Positions 16,721-25,098 are shown, counted from the stretch's first letter. The stretch is DNA of 64,000 bases from Sphingomonadaceae bacterium (GCA_027533105.1 JAPZTW010000001.1:1-64000), one strand, 5' to 3'. The notes: generated from the letters alone by a model not told the origin. Made by a program: numbers and translations.

Positions 16721-17589
16721 AGGAAAGCGCGGATTTCCGCCATGAACCGGTCGAACTGGTCATGGTGCAGCCAGTGCCCGGCGTTCTCGAACTCGATCAC
16801 CTTGGGATCATTGTTGAACACCGCGAGCCGGCCGTCCTTTTCCGGGTTCGAAGCCCAGGAATTGGCGCCGTAGAGCAGCAACATCGGGCAGGTGATCGCC
16901 GCCCAGAGCTCCTCGGTGCGCGATTCCGGCACGTCCTCGAACGGCCAGACGTTGAGGTAGGGGTCGAACTTCCAGCTCCAGGTGCCGTCTTCGTTGCGGC
17001 TGGCGCCGTGGATGGTCAGGTGGCGGGCCTGCTCGTCGGTGAGGAAGGAGTTTTCCTCCTTCATCCGGGCATAGGCCGCCTCGATGCTGGGATAGCGGCG
17101 CGGGATGCGGCCGGCGGCGGCGCGGCGCTTGTCGATCCATTCGCGGAAGCGGTTGGCATAGCCCGCCGCCTCGCGCTCGGCGCGGGTTTTGGGCGAGGGG
17201 CCGAGCCCTTCGATATTGACGAAGCGGCGGACCTTTTCGGGGTAAAGCCCGGTGTACCGCGAGGCGACATTACCGCCCAACGAGTGTGCCACGATGGTCA
17301 CTTCATCGTACCCAAGTGTGTGCACCAGCTGCGCAAAGTCATACACAAAGGCGTTCATCTCGTAATTGCCGTCCGGAGCCCAGGCGCTGTCGCCATGGCC
17401 GCGCAGGTCGGGCGCGATGACATGCCAGTCCTTCGCCAGCTCCTCGGCCACCCAGTCCCACGAGCGGCAGTGATCGCGCCCGCCATGCTGGAGGATCAGC
17501 GGCGGGGCGCCGGGGTTGCCCCAGTCAACATAGTGGAGCCGCAGGCGCTGCGAGATGAAGCTGTTGGAGGTCGGGCCGTGGATCGTCAT
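16717..17589 (-). CDS. Alpha/beta hydrolase
   Basis: 290 residues. The oxyanion motif QHGGRDHCRSWDWVAEEL, DLRGHGDSAWAPDG and the nucleophile elbow AHSLGGNVASRY give a serine hydrolase; the acid is probably in LLLYGANSWAS or nearby and the His in NAGHWLHHDQFDRF. Insertion of a long cap (FREWIDKRRAAAGRIPRRYP) resembles epoxide-hydrolase or C-C hydrolase-like members, but Ser at the elbow excludes epoxide or haloalkane hydrolysis by an Asp nucleophile. The ATG at 17589 is preferred over an upstream in-frame codon. It is divergent from trxB. The substrate is unknown. Confidence 0.82.
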   Translation of the reverse strand: MTIHGPTSNSFISQRLRLHYVDWGNPGAPPLILQHGGRDHCRSWDWVAEELAKDWHVIAPDLRGHGDSAWAPDGNYEMNAFVYDFAQLVHTLGYDEVTIVAHSLGGNVASRYTGLYPEKVRRFVNIEGLGPSPKTRAEREAAGYANRFREWIDKRRAAAGRIPRRYPSIEAAYARMKEENSFLTDEQARHLTIHGASRNEDGTWSWKFDPYLNVWPFEDVPESRTEELWAAITCPMLLLYGANSWASNPEKDGRLAVFNNDPKVIEFENAGHWLHHDQFDRFMAEIRAFL

Positions 17590-17709
17590 GGCCCATGCCT
17601 TTGCTCCGAACCGCACGGGGCGTCAATCTGTGGGGAAAGGGCCGCGCGCGGGTTTGCATGGGGGCGGGGCGCTCCCTAGATGGGACCAAACCCAATTCAG
17701 GACATGACG

Positions 17710-18657
17710 ATGGCGACCCATACCACCAAGATGCTGATTATCGGCTCCGGCCCGGCCGGGCTTTCCGCCGCGATCTATGGCGCGCGCGCCGGGATGCAGC
17801 CGATCGTGGTGCAAGGCCTCCAGCCGGGCGGGCAGCTGACCATCACCACCGATGTCGAGAACTACCCCGGCTTTCGCGACGTGATCCAGGGCCCTTGGCT
17901 GATGCAGGAAATGCAGGCCCAGGCCGAACATGTCGGCACCCGGATGCTCTGGGACACGATCACCGAGGTTGACCTTTCGGGCCCGCCGTTCCGCGCGGTC
18001 GGGGACAGCGGCGATATCTATGAAGGCGAAACGCTGGTGATCGCCACCGGGGCCCAGGCCAAATGGCTGGGCGCGCCGGGCGAGCAGGAGTTTTCCGGCA
18101 AGGGCGTTTCGGCCTGCGCCACCTGCGACGGGTTCTTCTATCGCGGCAAGAAGGTCGTGGTGATCGGCGGCGGCAATACCGCGGTGGAAGAGGCGCTCTA
18201 CCTCACCAACCATTCGCAGGACGTGACGCTGATTCACCGCCGCGATTCGCTGCGCGCGGAAAAGATCCTGCAGGATCGCCTGTTCGCCCATCCCAACATC
18301 AAGGTGCTGTGGAACAAGGCGGTCGAGCGGTTCGTGGGAGAGGGCGGCCTCACTGGCGTCGAGCTGAAGGACACGGTGACTGGCGAAACCACGGTCGAAC
18401 CGGCCGACGGGGCCTTTGTGGCGATCGGCCATGCCCCGGCGACCGAACTGTTCAAGGGCAAGCTGGAACTGGATGGCGGCGGCTACATCGTGGTCGAGGC
18501 CGGCACGCCCAAGACCGCGATCCCCGGCGTCTTCGCCTGTGGCGACGTGATGGACCACACCTATCGCCAGGCCGTGACCGCCGCGGGCACGGGCTGCATG
18601 GCAGCGCTCGATGCCGAGCGGTTCCTGGCCGCGCGGGAATTCGCCGCGCGCGGCTAA
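17710..18657 (+). CDS. trxB: Thioredoxin-disulfide reductase
   Basis: 315 residues. This FAD enzyme passes electrons from NADPH to thioredoxin in the cytosol. Motifs: the FAD-binding IIGSGPAGLSAAIYGARA, redox-active CATCDG (CxxC) near residues 136-139, the NADPH-binding VVIGGGNTAVEEAL with HRRDSLRAEK, and the C-terminal FAD motif GVFACGDVMDHTYRQAVTAAGTG. The start at 17710 is placed 7 bases after AGGA; an ATG at 17704 is possible. Its stop overlaps the stop of the convergent exosortase-associated hydrolase. Confidence 0.95.
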   Translation: MATHTTKMLIIGSGPAGLSAAIYGARAGMQPIVVQGLQPGGQLTITTDVENYPGFRDVIQGPWLMQEMQAQAEHVGTRMLWDTITEVDLSGPPFRAVGDSGDIYEGETLVIATGAQAKWLGAPGEQEFSGKGVSACATCDGFFYRGKKVVVIGGGNTAVEEALYLTNHSQDVTLIHRRDSLRAEKILQDRLFAHPNIKVLWNKAVERFVGEGGLTGVELKDTVTGETTVEPADGAFVAIGHAPATELFKGKLELDGGGYIVVEAGTPKTAIPGVFACGDVMDHTYRQAVTAAGTGCMAALDAERFLAAREFAARG

Positions 18658-19469
18658 GCGAGGCTGCGCAGCACCGCCAGGATCTGGCCCTGGAGCCAGA
18701 TCCGCGCCTGCGGTTCGACAAAGCTGTGGCTGGCGTCAGGGCACTGGCGCAGGCGCGGGTCGGCCTTGTCCCAATTGGCGAGAAACGCCTGGGCCGTGCG
18801 GTCATTCTGCGCGAGCAGGATCGTGACCGGCCCATCGAAGCCCGCCAGCCCTGCGGCCATCTGCTGGGCGAGGGACGAGGGCGGTGCATCGGTCTTGGCC
18901 GCTTCGGCCAGCGAGGCGGCCATCTGCCCCACCTTCACCTTGCCGGTCAGCAGGCGCCAGACCGCGCGCGGATCGGTCAGGCGCTTGAGGTAATGGCGGC
19001 GCAGCACCGAGGGCGGCATCGGCGTGGGGGCGGGGGTTTCCTCGACAGCTTCCGCCGCAGCGGCTGCCGGTTCGAAGGTCCAGGGATTGGCCAGGACCAG
19101 TCCGTCCAGCCCCGCACCGCCCGCCAGCATCAGCGCGCTGGCAGCATCGCAATTGCCGAAGGCGACGATCCGCTTCAGCGTCGGCACATGGGCGCGAAAG
19201 GCGGCAATCGCGGCGGCAATGTCAGGGCCGGAAGCGCCAAAGCCCGCATTCTCTCCCGCGCTGTCACCCACCCCGCGCCGGTCGAAGCGGAAGGCGGGAA
19301 AGCCCGCCAAGGCGACCTTCTCCGCGATCTGCGCCTGGCTGCTCCACGGGCCGGAGCGCAACTCGTTGCCGCCCGACACGATCAGCAACCCGGTGCGCCC
19401 CGGCGCCGGATCGAGCGTGCCAACCAGTTCGGCCCCTTCGCAGGGAAAGGTAACATGGCGGCGGCTCAT
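18654..19469 (-). CDS. Exosortase A system-associated hydrolase 1
   Basis: 271 residues, alpha/beta hydrolase fold. It opens with FPCEGAELVGTLDPAP and GLLIVSGGNELRSG, then FDRRGVGDSAGENAGF, characteristic of the hydrolase-1 family found only beside xrtA loci. The nucleophile elbow reads AFGNCDAASAL (Cys or Asp at the usual Ser place), and a late DASHSF supplies a likely His. It is the last gene of a four-gene minus-strand unit, overlapping hydrolase 2 by ATGA. The GNCD elbow suggests a Cys nucleophile, perhaps a thioesterase or transferase. The substrate is unknown. Confidence 0.85.
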   Translation of the reverse strand: MSRRHVTFPCEGAELVGTLDPAPGRTGLLIVSGGNELRSGPWSSQAQIAEKVALAGFPAFRFDRRGVGDSAGENAGFGASGPDIAAAIAAFRAHVPTLKRIVAFGNCDAASALMLAGGAGLDGLVLANPWTFEPAAAAAEAVEETPAPTPMPPSVLRRHYLKRLTDPRAVWRLLTGKVKVGQMAASLAEAAKTDAPPSSLAQQMAAGLAGFDGPVTILLAQNDRTAQAFLANWDKADPRLRQCPDASHSFVEPQARIWLQGQILAVLRSLA

Positions 19470-20137
19470 GCCCGCACCGCCATGGTCAGGTAAGCGGCCA
19501 GGGCATCGGCCTGGCTCGGGGCATAGTCAGGCTCGGCCCGCAACCACAGCGGACTGCCACCAACAACATCCTGCGCGATCTCGGCTAGCGTAGCGGGCTG
19601 GGCCGCCTGCAAGTGCTGGACCATGCCCGCGCCCAGCCGATAGCCGGCCAGTTCGATCCCGTGTTCCTGGGCTTCGACCAGCAGGCCTTCGCCGCTTTCC
19701 TCGCGCCCGGCCTCGCGGGCCGACAGCACCCTTGCGCGCAGCATCGTGCGCAGCAGGCTGGAACCTTTCACCGGGCCATAGCACCAGCCCGGCAGCCCCG
19801 GCGGAACGATCAGGCCACCACCGCGCACGGCCAGCACATGGGTGGCGCGAAAATGGTCGGCGGCAGCAGTCATGGCGCTAGCCCAATCGGCCAGGGTCAG
19901 GCCGGTCAGGTCGGCCGTGCTTTCGTTGGTGCCAGGCAGATCGGGCAGGAAGCTGTCGACCCCGCTGCCATCCAGCCGCCGCATCACCTCGACACAGAGG
20001 CGGCGCAGCTTGTGGCCTTCATCGAACAGGGCCGGGATTATCAGCAGGCGCACCGCCTGGCCCCGGTCGAACGCCAGCGCATATTCAGGCGCGCCGGGAT
20101 CGCTTGGCCGGGGGCAGGGGTAGCTGGCTGGGGTCAC
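19466..20137 (-). CDS. Exosortase A system-associated hydrolase 2
   Basis: 223 residues, alpha/beta hydrolase-like. The region LLIIPALFDEGHKLRRLCVEVMR and the following SFLPDLPGTNES match the hydrolase-2 family of xrtA loci. The position expected for a nucleophile elbow reads LAVRGGGLIV and has no Ser, Cys or Asp, and no convincing catalytic His is seen near the C-terminus, so it may be non-catalytic. GTG start at 20137; it overlaps the ACP stop (GTGA) and the hydrolase 1 start (ATGA), so all three are coupled. Confidence 0.8.
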   Translation of the reverse strand: MTPASYPCPRPSDPGAPEYALAFDRGQAVRLLIIPALFDEGHKLRRLCVEVMRRLDGSGVDSFLPDLPGTNESTADLTGLTLADWASAMTAAADHFRATHVLAVRGGGLIVPPGLPGWCYGPVKGSSLLRTMLRARVLSAREAGREESGEGLLVEAQEHGIELAGYRLGAGMVQHLQAAQPATLAEIAQDVVGGSPLWLRAEPDYAPSQADALAAYLTMAVRA

Positions 20138-20397
20138 GCCGCCTCGCGCTTGGCCTCGGCAAAGGCGAGCAGCGCGCCATAGGTTTCGAGCAGCTCGCCA
20201 TCGACCTCGTCATCCTCGATCACGATGTCCAGGCGGTCTTCCATTTCGGTCAGCAGACCGGCAACGGCCATCGAATCCAGTTCGGGCAGGTGGCCGAACA
20301 GGCCGGTATCCGCGTCAAAGCCATCGGCCTGGCCGGGCTTGAGGCCCAGCACGTCGGTCAGGATCTTGCGGAGTTGCTGATCGGTGGTCGAAGACAT
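20134..20397 (-). CDS. Acyl carrier protein of the exosortase-associated module
   Basis: 87 residues, acidic and helical, with the phosphopantetheine site in LPELDSMAVAGLLTEMEDRL (DSM, Ser near residue 42) and the ACP-like end LLETYGALLAFAEA. The ATG at 20397 has AGGA 8 bases upstream. It is a dedicated carrier distinct from the fatty-acid AcpP by its LPELDSM core. It sits between a GNAT-like gene and hydrolase 2, and across a divergent promoter from an AMP-forming acyl ligase that could load it. The thioester it carries is unknown. Confidence 0.88.
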   Translation of the reverse strand: MSSTTDQQLRKILTDVLGLKPGQADGFDADTGLFGHLPELDSMAVAGLLTEMEDRLDIVIEDDEVDGELLETYGALLAFAEAKREAA

Positions 20398-20443
20398 CGT
20401 CTGTTCCTGCATCGCGGCCCGCAGGCCCCCTCTGCGCGCGCCT

Positions 20444-21457
20444 CTAGCCAGCCCTGCGCCCCGGCACAAGGCGGCGCAGCGCCTTGCGGGCGATTGCCGG
20501 CCAGGTTCCCGGCCATTTCGCGCGGAAGGCCTCGATCCGGTAACGCGGGCGCACGTCCTCCATCCAGTCGCGCTTGTAGGGATCGTCGCCCGTGCCGAAA
20601 TCGACCAGGTCCACCTTGTCCTCGTCGATCACCCGCGCCAGCAGGGCGGCGGTCAGCGTCGTTCCGGGCGAAAGCGGCTTGGCGGCTTCGACATGGGCCA
20701 GCTTGTGAATGAAGGCGGTGCCGCCTTCCACGGTCCAGAACTGGGCGGCCACCGCTTCCCCATTGGCGCGAGCCACACCCAGCCGCAACCGCCCGGCGCG
20801 GCCTTCGGCCTCGGCAAAGCGGCGCAGGAACTCGGGCGATCCTTCCTCGCCCTTCCAGCTCTGGGCATAGATCGCTTCGTAGGCGGCCCAGCTTTCCGGA
20901 TTGAACGCGGTTTCGATCGAGACCGCCACCTTGGCCGCCTTGCGCTTCAAGGTGGTGCGCACCGGGCCGGGCCGGGTGGCAAGATAAGCGGCATAGCTGC
21001 GGCCATTGACCGGCAGCACGTGATTGACGTCGCACTGTTCGACAAAGGTGGTCCAGCCCGCACGGCGCAGGGCGGCGGCCAGAGCCGTGGTTGTGCCATC
21101 CTCGTCCGGGAAAGGTGACAGGACCAGGTGCGGGGTCTGACCAGCGAGATCGGCCGCCAGGGCAGCGAGCAGCCCGGCGCGATCGGCATCCGGCGTGAAC
21201 AGCGGCGCGACCCGGAACGAATACCAGTTGGCGAGACAATGGACCTGGCGGCCACGGCGCAGCAGCGGCATGACGGCACGCTCCCGGCCAGCCTTGGCCA
21301 CGGCGATCAGGGGGAACAGATCGCAGACCTCGACCAGACCCTGCCACCACTCGATCCGGTCAAAGGGCGCGCGGGCCTGCGGCGCGGCCAGCAGCAAGGC
21401 AAGCTGCGCATCGGCTTGCACTTCCTTAAGATCATCGTGATAGACAACGCGAACCAA
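20444..21457 (-). CDS. GNAT / FemAB-like acyltransferase, exosortase-associated
   Basis: 337 residues. The fold resembles the FemAB/GNAT acyltransferases: FDRIEWWQGL at the start, NHVLPVNGRSYAAYLATRPG, then the acetyltransferase-like LRLGVARANGEAVAAQFWTVEGGTAFIHKLAHVEAAKPLSPGT and VDLVDFGTGDDPYKRDWM. I chose a TTG start at 21457 (first codons give VRVVYHDDL); a longer frame would run into the divergent acyl ligase gene. It is first in the minus-strand unit with the ACP and hydrolases. It may transfer an acyl or aminoacyl group from the ACP; the acceptor is unknown. Confidence 0.75.
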   Translation of the reverse strand: MVRVVYHDDLKEVQADAQLALLLAAPQARAPFDRIEWWQGLVEVCDLFPLIAVAKAGRERAVMPLLRRGRQVHCLANWYSFRVAPLFTPDADRAGLLAALAADLAGQTPHLVLSPFPDEDGTTTALAAALRRAGWTTFVEQCDVNHVLPVNGRSYAAYLATRPGPVRTTLKRKAAKVAVSIETAFNPESWAAYEAIYAQSWKGEEGSPEFLRRFAEAEGRAGRLRLGVARANGEAVAAQFWTVEGGTAFIHKLAHVEAAKPLSPGTTLTAALLARVIDEDKVDLVDFGTGDDPYKRDWMEDVRPRYRIEAFRAKWPGTWPAIARKALRRLVPGRRAG

Positions 21458-21494
21458 GTTTGCCGAACCCCCATCAGCGGAGCACCGCCAGGCC
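21458..21494. promoter_or_regulatory. 37-bp divergent interval between two TTG starts
   Basis: Only 37 bp separate the GNAT and acyl ligase genes, which diverge and both appear to start with TTG. This is too short for two ordinary non-overlapping promoters, so their promoters must overlap each other or lie inside the opposite coding regions. No clear -35/-10 pair is seen here. Confidence 0.35.
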
Positions 21495-23042
21495 TTGTCT
21501 CTTTCCGATCCCGTCGCGATCAGTCCGCTGGACCATCTCGCCCTGCGCGGTGAAGACAATGCGCCTGCGCTGGTGCTGCGCGATCGCACTCTTAGCTACA
21601 AGGACTTAAGGGAAAGTGTCGCCCGGCTGGCAGGCTGGCTGCAAGGCCAGGTGGCAGAGCCGGGCGCGCGGGTGGCGTCATGGGCCGCCAAGGGCGAACT
21701 GACCTGTCTGTTGCCGCTGGCGGCGGCGCGGGCCGGGCTGGTCCATGTGCCGATCAACCCGCTGCTGAAGCGCGCGCAGGTGGCGCATATCCTGGCCGAT
21801 AGCGGCGCGCGGCTGCTGATCGGCACCGAAGCCCGGCTGGCGACGCTGGAACCGGGCGATGCCCCCGCGGACTGCGCCGTAAAGGCTGAAAAGGCCGTGC
21901 TGGCGGAATATCATGAGGGCGCCGCGCTGGCCCCTTCGCAGGGCGATCCGGCCCGGTTGGCGGCAATCCTTTATACCAGCGGCTCTACCGGGCGTCCCAA
22001 GGGGGTGATGCTGAGCCATGCCAATCTGTGGCTCGGCGCGGAGAGCGTTGCCTCCTATCTGGATCTTGGGCCAGCTGACGTCACGCTGGCCGTGCTGCCT
22101 CTGTCGTTCGATTATGGCCAGAACCAGCTGCTCAGCACTTGGTATGCCGGGGGCAGTGTCGCCCCACTCGATTACCTGACCCCGCGTGACGTCGTGAAGG
22201 CGGTGGAACGCCACGGCGTCACCACGCTGGCGGCCGTCCCGCCGCTGTGGGTGCAATTGACCGAGCTGGACTGGCCGGCTGAAACTGCCAGAAAGCTGCG
22301 CCGCCTGACCAATTCGGGTGGCGCGCTGACGGTCGATCTGGTGGCGCGGCTGCGGGGGCTGTTTCCGGCGGCGCGGTTGTTCCCGATGTATGGCCTGACC
22401 GAGGCTTTCCGCTCGACCTATCTCGATCCGGCGCTGGTGGATACGCATCCGACCTCGATGGGCAAGGCGATCCCCCATGCCGAAATCCTGGTGATCGGCG
22501 ATGATGGCGCCGTGACAGCCGATGGCGAGGAGGGCGAGCTGGTCCACTGCGGGCCGCTGGTGGCGCAGGGCTATTGGCAGGACCCGGAACGGACCGCTGA
22601 ACGGTTCAAACCGGCCCCGGCAGCCTCGCGCTATGGCGGGATCGCGGTCTGGTCGGGCGACCGGGTGCGGCGCGATGGCGATGGCCTGCTCTATTTCGTC
22701 GGACGCCGTGACGCCATGATCAAGAGCGCAGGCAACCGGATCAGCCCGCAGGAGATCGAGGAGGCCGCGCTGGCGACCGGTCTGGTGGCCGAGGCCGTGG
22801 CGCTGGGCATCCCCGACGAGCGGCTTGGGCAGGCGGTGCACCTCGTCGTGCGGGCCGCGCCGCAAAGTTCGGACGCAATGGAAGATTTGCCCCGTAAACT
22901 TATGCAGGATTTGCCGAATTTCATGCAGCCGAAGGTCATTCACTGGCGTGACGTCATGCCGATTTCCCCCAATGGCAAGCTGGATCGCACCGGGCTTTAT
23001 CAGGAGCTGACCCGGGGGATGGCGCAGGAGCTGACGTCGTGA
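21495..23042 (+). CDS. AMP-forming acyl-CoA/acyl-ACP ligase, exosortase A-associated
   Basis: 515 residues of the ANL adenylating superfamily. Motifs: P-loop-like AILYTSGSTGRPKGVMLSH, the motif MYGLTEAFRSTYLDP, then WSGDRVRRDGDGLLYFVGRRDAMIKSAGNRISPQEIEEA with the Asp and hinge, and a catalytic Lys in PNGKLDRTG. It activates a carboxylic acid as its adenylate and would pass it to CoA or, given the divergent ACP gene, to that carrier. TTG start at 21495. It overlaps the decarboxylase gene by 4 bp. The substrate is unknown. Confidence 0.9.
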   Translation: MSLSDPVAISPLDHLALRGEDNAPALVLRDRTLSYKDLRESVARLAGWLQGQVAEPGARVASWAAKGELTCLLPLAAARAGLVHVPINPLLKRAQVAHILADSGARLLIGTEARLATLEPGDAPADCAVKAEKAVLAEYHEGAALAPSQGDPARLAAILYTSGSTGRPKGVMLSHANLWLGAESVASYLDLGPADVTLAVLPLSFDYGQNQLLSTWYAGGSVAPLDYLTPRDVVKAVERHGVTTLAAVPPLWVQLTELDWPAETARKLRRLTNSGGALTVDLVARLRGLFPAARLFPMYGLTEAFRSTYLDPALVDTHPTSMGKAIPHAEILVIGDDGAVTADGEEGELVHCGPLVAQGYWQDPERTAERFKPAPAASRYGGIAVWSGDRVRRDGDGLLYFVGRRDAMIKSAGNRISPQEIEEAALATGLVAEAVALGIPDERLGQAVHLVVRAAPQSSDAMEDLPRKLMQDLPNFMQPKVIHWRDVMPISPNGKLDRTGLYQELTRGMAQELTS

Positions 23043-24265
23043 AGCCGCTTGGTCCGATCCCCGCAGGTTATGGCGCTATCGATGGCGAACTGGCGGTTGC
23101 CGGGCGCAAGGCGAGCGAACTGGTCGAACAGGCGGGGCGCACGCCGCTGTTCGTCTATTCGCGCGAGCTGGTCGAACAGCGCGTGGCTGACCTGCGCGCG
23201 GCCCTGCCGGAGCGGGTGGCGCTGCACTATGCGGTCAAGGCCAATCCCTTCGCTCCGCTGCTGGCGGCCATGACCGGACTGGTTGACGGCTTCGACATTG
23301 CTTCGGGTGGGGAGCTGGAGATGGTTCGCGCGGCCGGGATCGATCCGGCGCGGATCAGCTTTGCCGGGCCGGGCAAGCGCGATGCGGAACTGGAAGCGGC
23401 GATTGCCGCCCGGGTTACGCTGAACCTCGAATCCGAGGGCGAAGCCGCGCGAGCGTTGACCCTTGCGGATCGGTTGGGTGTGGTTCCGAAGCTGGCGGTG
23501 CGGGTCAATCCCGATTTCGACCTCAAGGGTTCGGGCATGAAGATGGGCGGCGGGGCCAAGCCGTTCGGCGTCGATGCCGAGCGGGTGCCGGCCCTGGTCC
23601 GCACGATCCTGGGGGCTGGAGCAGACTGGCAGGGGTTCCACATCTTCGCCGGCAGTCAGGCGCTCGATGCCGCAGCGATTGCCGATACCCAGGCCCAGAC
23701 GATCGCGCTGGCCGCGCGCCTCAGCCGCGAAGTGGGCCAGCCCTTGGCCAAGTGCAACCTGGGTGGGGGCTTCGGCATTCCCTATTTTCCGGGCGACGTG
23801 CCGCTCGATCTGGCCGCGGTTGGGGCGGCGCTGGGCGAACGGCTGGCGCAGCTGCCCGCTGACCTTGCCGAGACGCGGTTCTGCATCGAGCTGGGCCGCT
23901 ATCTCGTTGGCGAGGCTGGGGTTTACCTGACCCGGATCGTCGACCGCAAGGTCAGCCACGGGGAGACCTATCTCGTCACCGATGGCGGTCTACATCACCA
24001 GCTGGCGGCTTCGGGCAATTTCGGCACGGTGGTGCGGCGGAACTATCCGGTTGCGATCGCCAACCGGTTCGACGCGCCGGTCGAGGAAGAAGCCAGCGTG
24101 GTCGGGTGCCTGTGCACCCCGCTTGACCGGCTGGCCGACAAGGCCGGGTTCCCCCGCGCCGAAGTGGGCGATCTGGTCGCCGTGTTTTGCGCCGGAGCCT
24201 ATGGCGCCAGCGCCAGCCCGGCAATGTTTCTGGGCCAGGGACCGGCCGCCGAACTGCTGGTCTGA
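23039..24265 (+). CDS. PLP-dependent decarboxylase, exosortase A-associated
   Basis: 408 residues, fold-type III, related to diaminopimelate and ornithine decarboxylases. The PLP lysine is in LHYAVKANPFAPLL (near residue 67). Phosphate-binding GGGFGIPYF is present, and the usual EPGR is ELGRYLV here. The catalytic Cys motif reads CTPLDRLAD and the late motif is AGAYGASASP. It should make an amine from an amino-acid-like substrate and shares an operon with the acyl ligase. The specificity residues do not let me name the amino acid; as LysA itself it would be odd in this place. Confidence 0.88.
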   Translation: MKPLGPIPAGYGAIDGELAVAGRKASELVEQAGRTPLFVYSRELVEQRVADLRAALPERVALHYAVKANPFAPLLAAMTGLVDGFDIASGGELEMVRAAGIDPARISFAGPGKRDAELEAAIAARVTLNLESEGEAARALTLADRLGVVPKLAVRVNPDFDLKGSGMKMGGGAKPFGVDAERVPALVRTILGAGADWQGFHIFAGSQALDAAAIADTQAQTIALAARLSREVGQPLAKCNLGGGFGIPYFPGDVPLDLAAVGAALGERLAQLPADLAETRFCIELGRYLVGEAGVYLTRIVDRKVSHGETYLVTDGGLHHQLAASGNFGTVVRRNYPVAIANRFDAPVEEEASVVGCLCTPLDRLADKAGFPRAEVGDLVAVFCAGAYGASASPAMFLGQGPAAELLV

Positions 24266-24302
24266 GCGCTCCACCCGGGCAAGTTCCGGTCTTCAAGCCA
24301 AC

Positions 24303-24337
24303 CAGCCGAAAACCGGCTGAAATCCGGAAATTCCCGG
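24303..24337 (+). terminator. Tandem hairpins between the ligase/decarboxylase genes and the polysaccharide operon
   Basis: CAGCCG/CGGCTG with an AAAAC loop (24303-24319) and CCGG/CCGG with an AAATTC loop (24324-24337), followed by TTTAG. The pair sits 38 bp after the decarboxylase stop and could terminate that transcript before the polysaccharide genes. A TAATAT at 24349 may be part of the next promoter but has no good -35 partner. Modest evidence. Confidence 0.4.
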
Positions 24338-24453
24338 TTTAGCTAACGTAATATTCACCCTTTTTGCCGATAGCCGAGCCTGAATAGCCGGGCCTTCGTG
24401 CGGGAAGGGCATGCCCAAGCGGCGGCGCGGCGATCACGTGAAGGATATGCCCG

Positions 24454-25098
24454 ATGCCGTCCATTCGTTCATCCCGCCTGCTGGCCAGTAGCGCCGTGGC
24501 CTGCCTGGCGCTGGCCGGGTGTGCCGGGAGCGGAGGTGGTCCGCAGCTGCCGCCTGCCGCTTTCGTGGCGATGCAGGAAGGCCCGGGCGAGGAATACGTC
24601 ATCGGCCCGCTGGATGAGCTGACGATCTTCGTCTGGCGCAATCCCGAACTGGGCGCGCAGGTTCAGGTGCGGCCCGACGGGCGGATCACCACGCCGCTGA
24701 TCACCGACATGCCGGCCGTGGGCAAGACCCCCAAGATGCTGGCTGACGACATCACCCTGCAACTCTCGCAGTACATCCAGGAACCGCTGGTCTCGGTGAT
24801 CGTGAACAAGTTTGCCGGCACCTTCAGCCAGCAGGTGCGGATCGTCGGGGCGACGACCAAGCCGGCCTCGATCCCCTATCGCGCCAACATGACGCTGCTC
24901 GACGCGATGATCGCGGTGGGCGGCCTCAGCGAATTTGCCGCCGGCAACCGCGCGCGCCTGATCCGCTTCGACAAGCAGACCGGCGGGCAGACGGAATACG
25001 CGATCCGCCTGGCCGATCTGCTCCGCAAGGGCGACAGCAAGGCCAACGTCATGCTGATGCCTGGCGATGTGATCATCATCCCCGAAAGCACGTTCTGA
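24454..25098 (+). CDS. XrtA-system polysaccharide export lipoprotein (Wza-type)
   Basis: 214 residues. A lipoprotein signal peptide with lipobox LALAGC (Cys near residue 23) precedes the poly-export domain (EEYVIGPLDELTIFVWRNPELGAQVQVRPDG, then QQVRIVGATTKPASIPYRANMTLLDAMIAVGG, a SLBB-like domain) and ends with MLMPGDVIIIPES. It forms the outer-membrane/periplasmic channel for the polymer. It is the first gene of a long co-directional operon with chain-length, kinase and OMP genes; a 188-bp gap before it is likely to hold the operon's promoter. Confidence 0.92.
   Translation: MPSIRSSRLLASSAVACLALAGCAGSGGGPQLPPAAFVAMQEGPGEEYVIGPLDELTIFVWRNPELGAQVQVRPDGRITTPLITDMPAVGKTPKMLADDITLQLSQYIQEPLVSVIVNKFAGTFSQQVRIVGATTKPASIPYRANMTLLDAMIAVGGLSEFAAGNRARLIRFDKQTGGQTEYAIRLADLLRKGDSKANVMLMPGDVIIIPESTF

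Noticed and set aside
24266..24453. A sigma-54 (-24/-12) promoter before the polysaccharide operon, expected if PrsR controls it
   Set aside because: No GG-N10-GC pair with flanking consensus was found; the TTGCC at 24364 lacks the upstream GG at the required distance.
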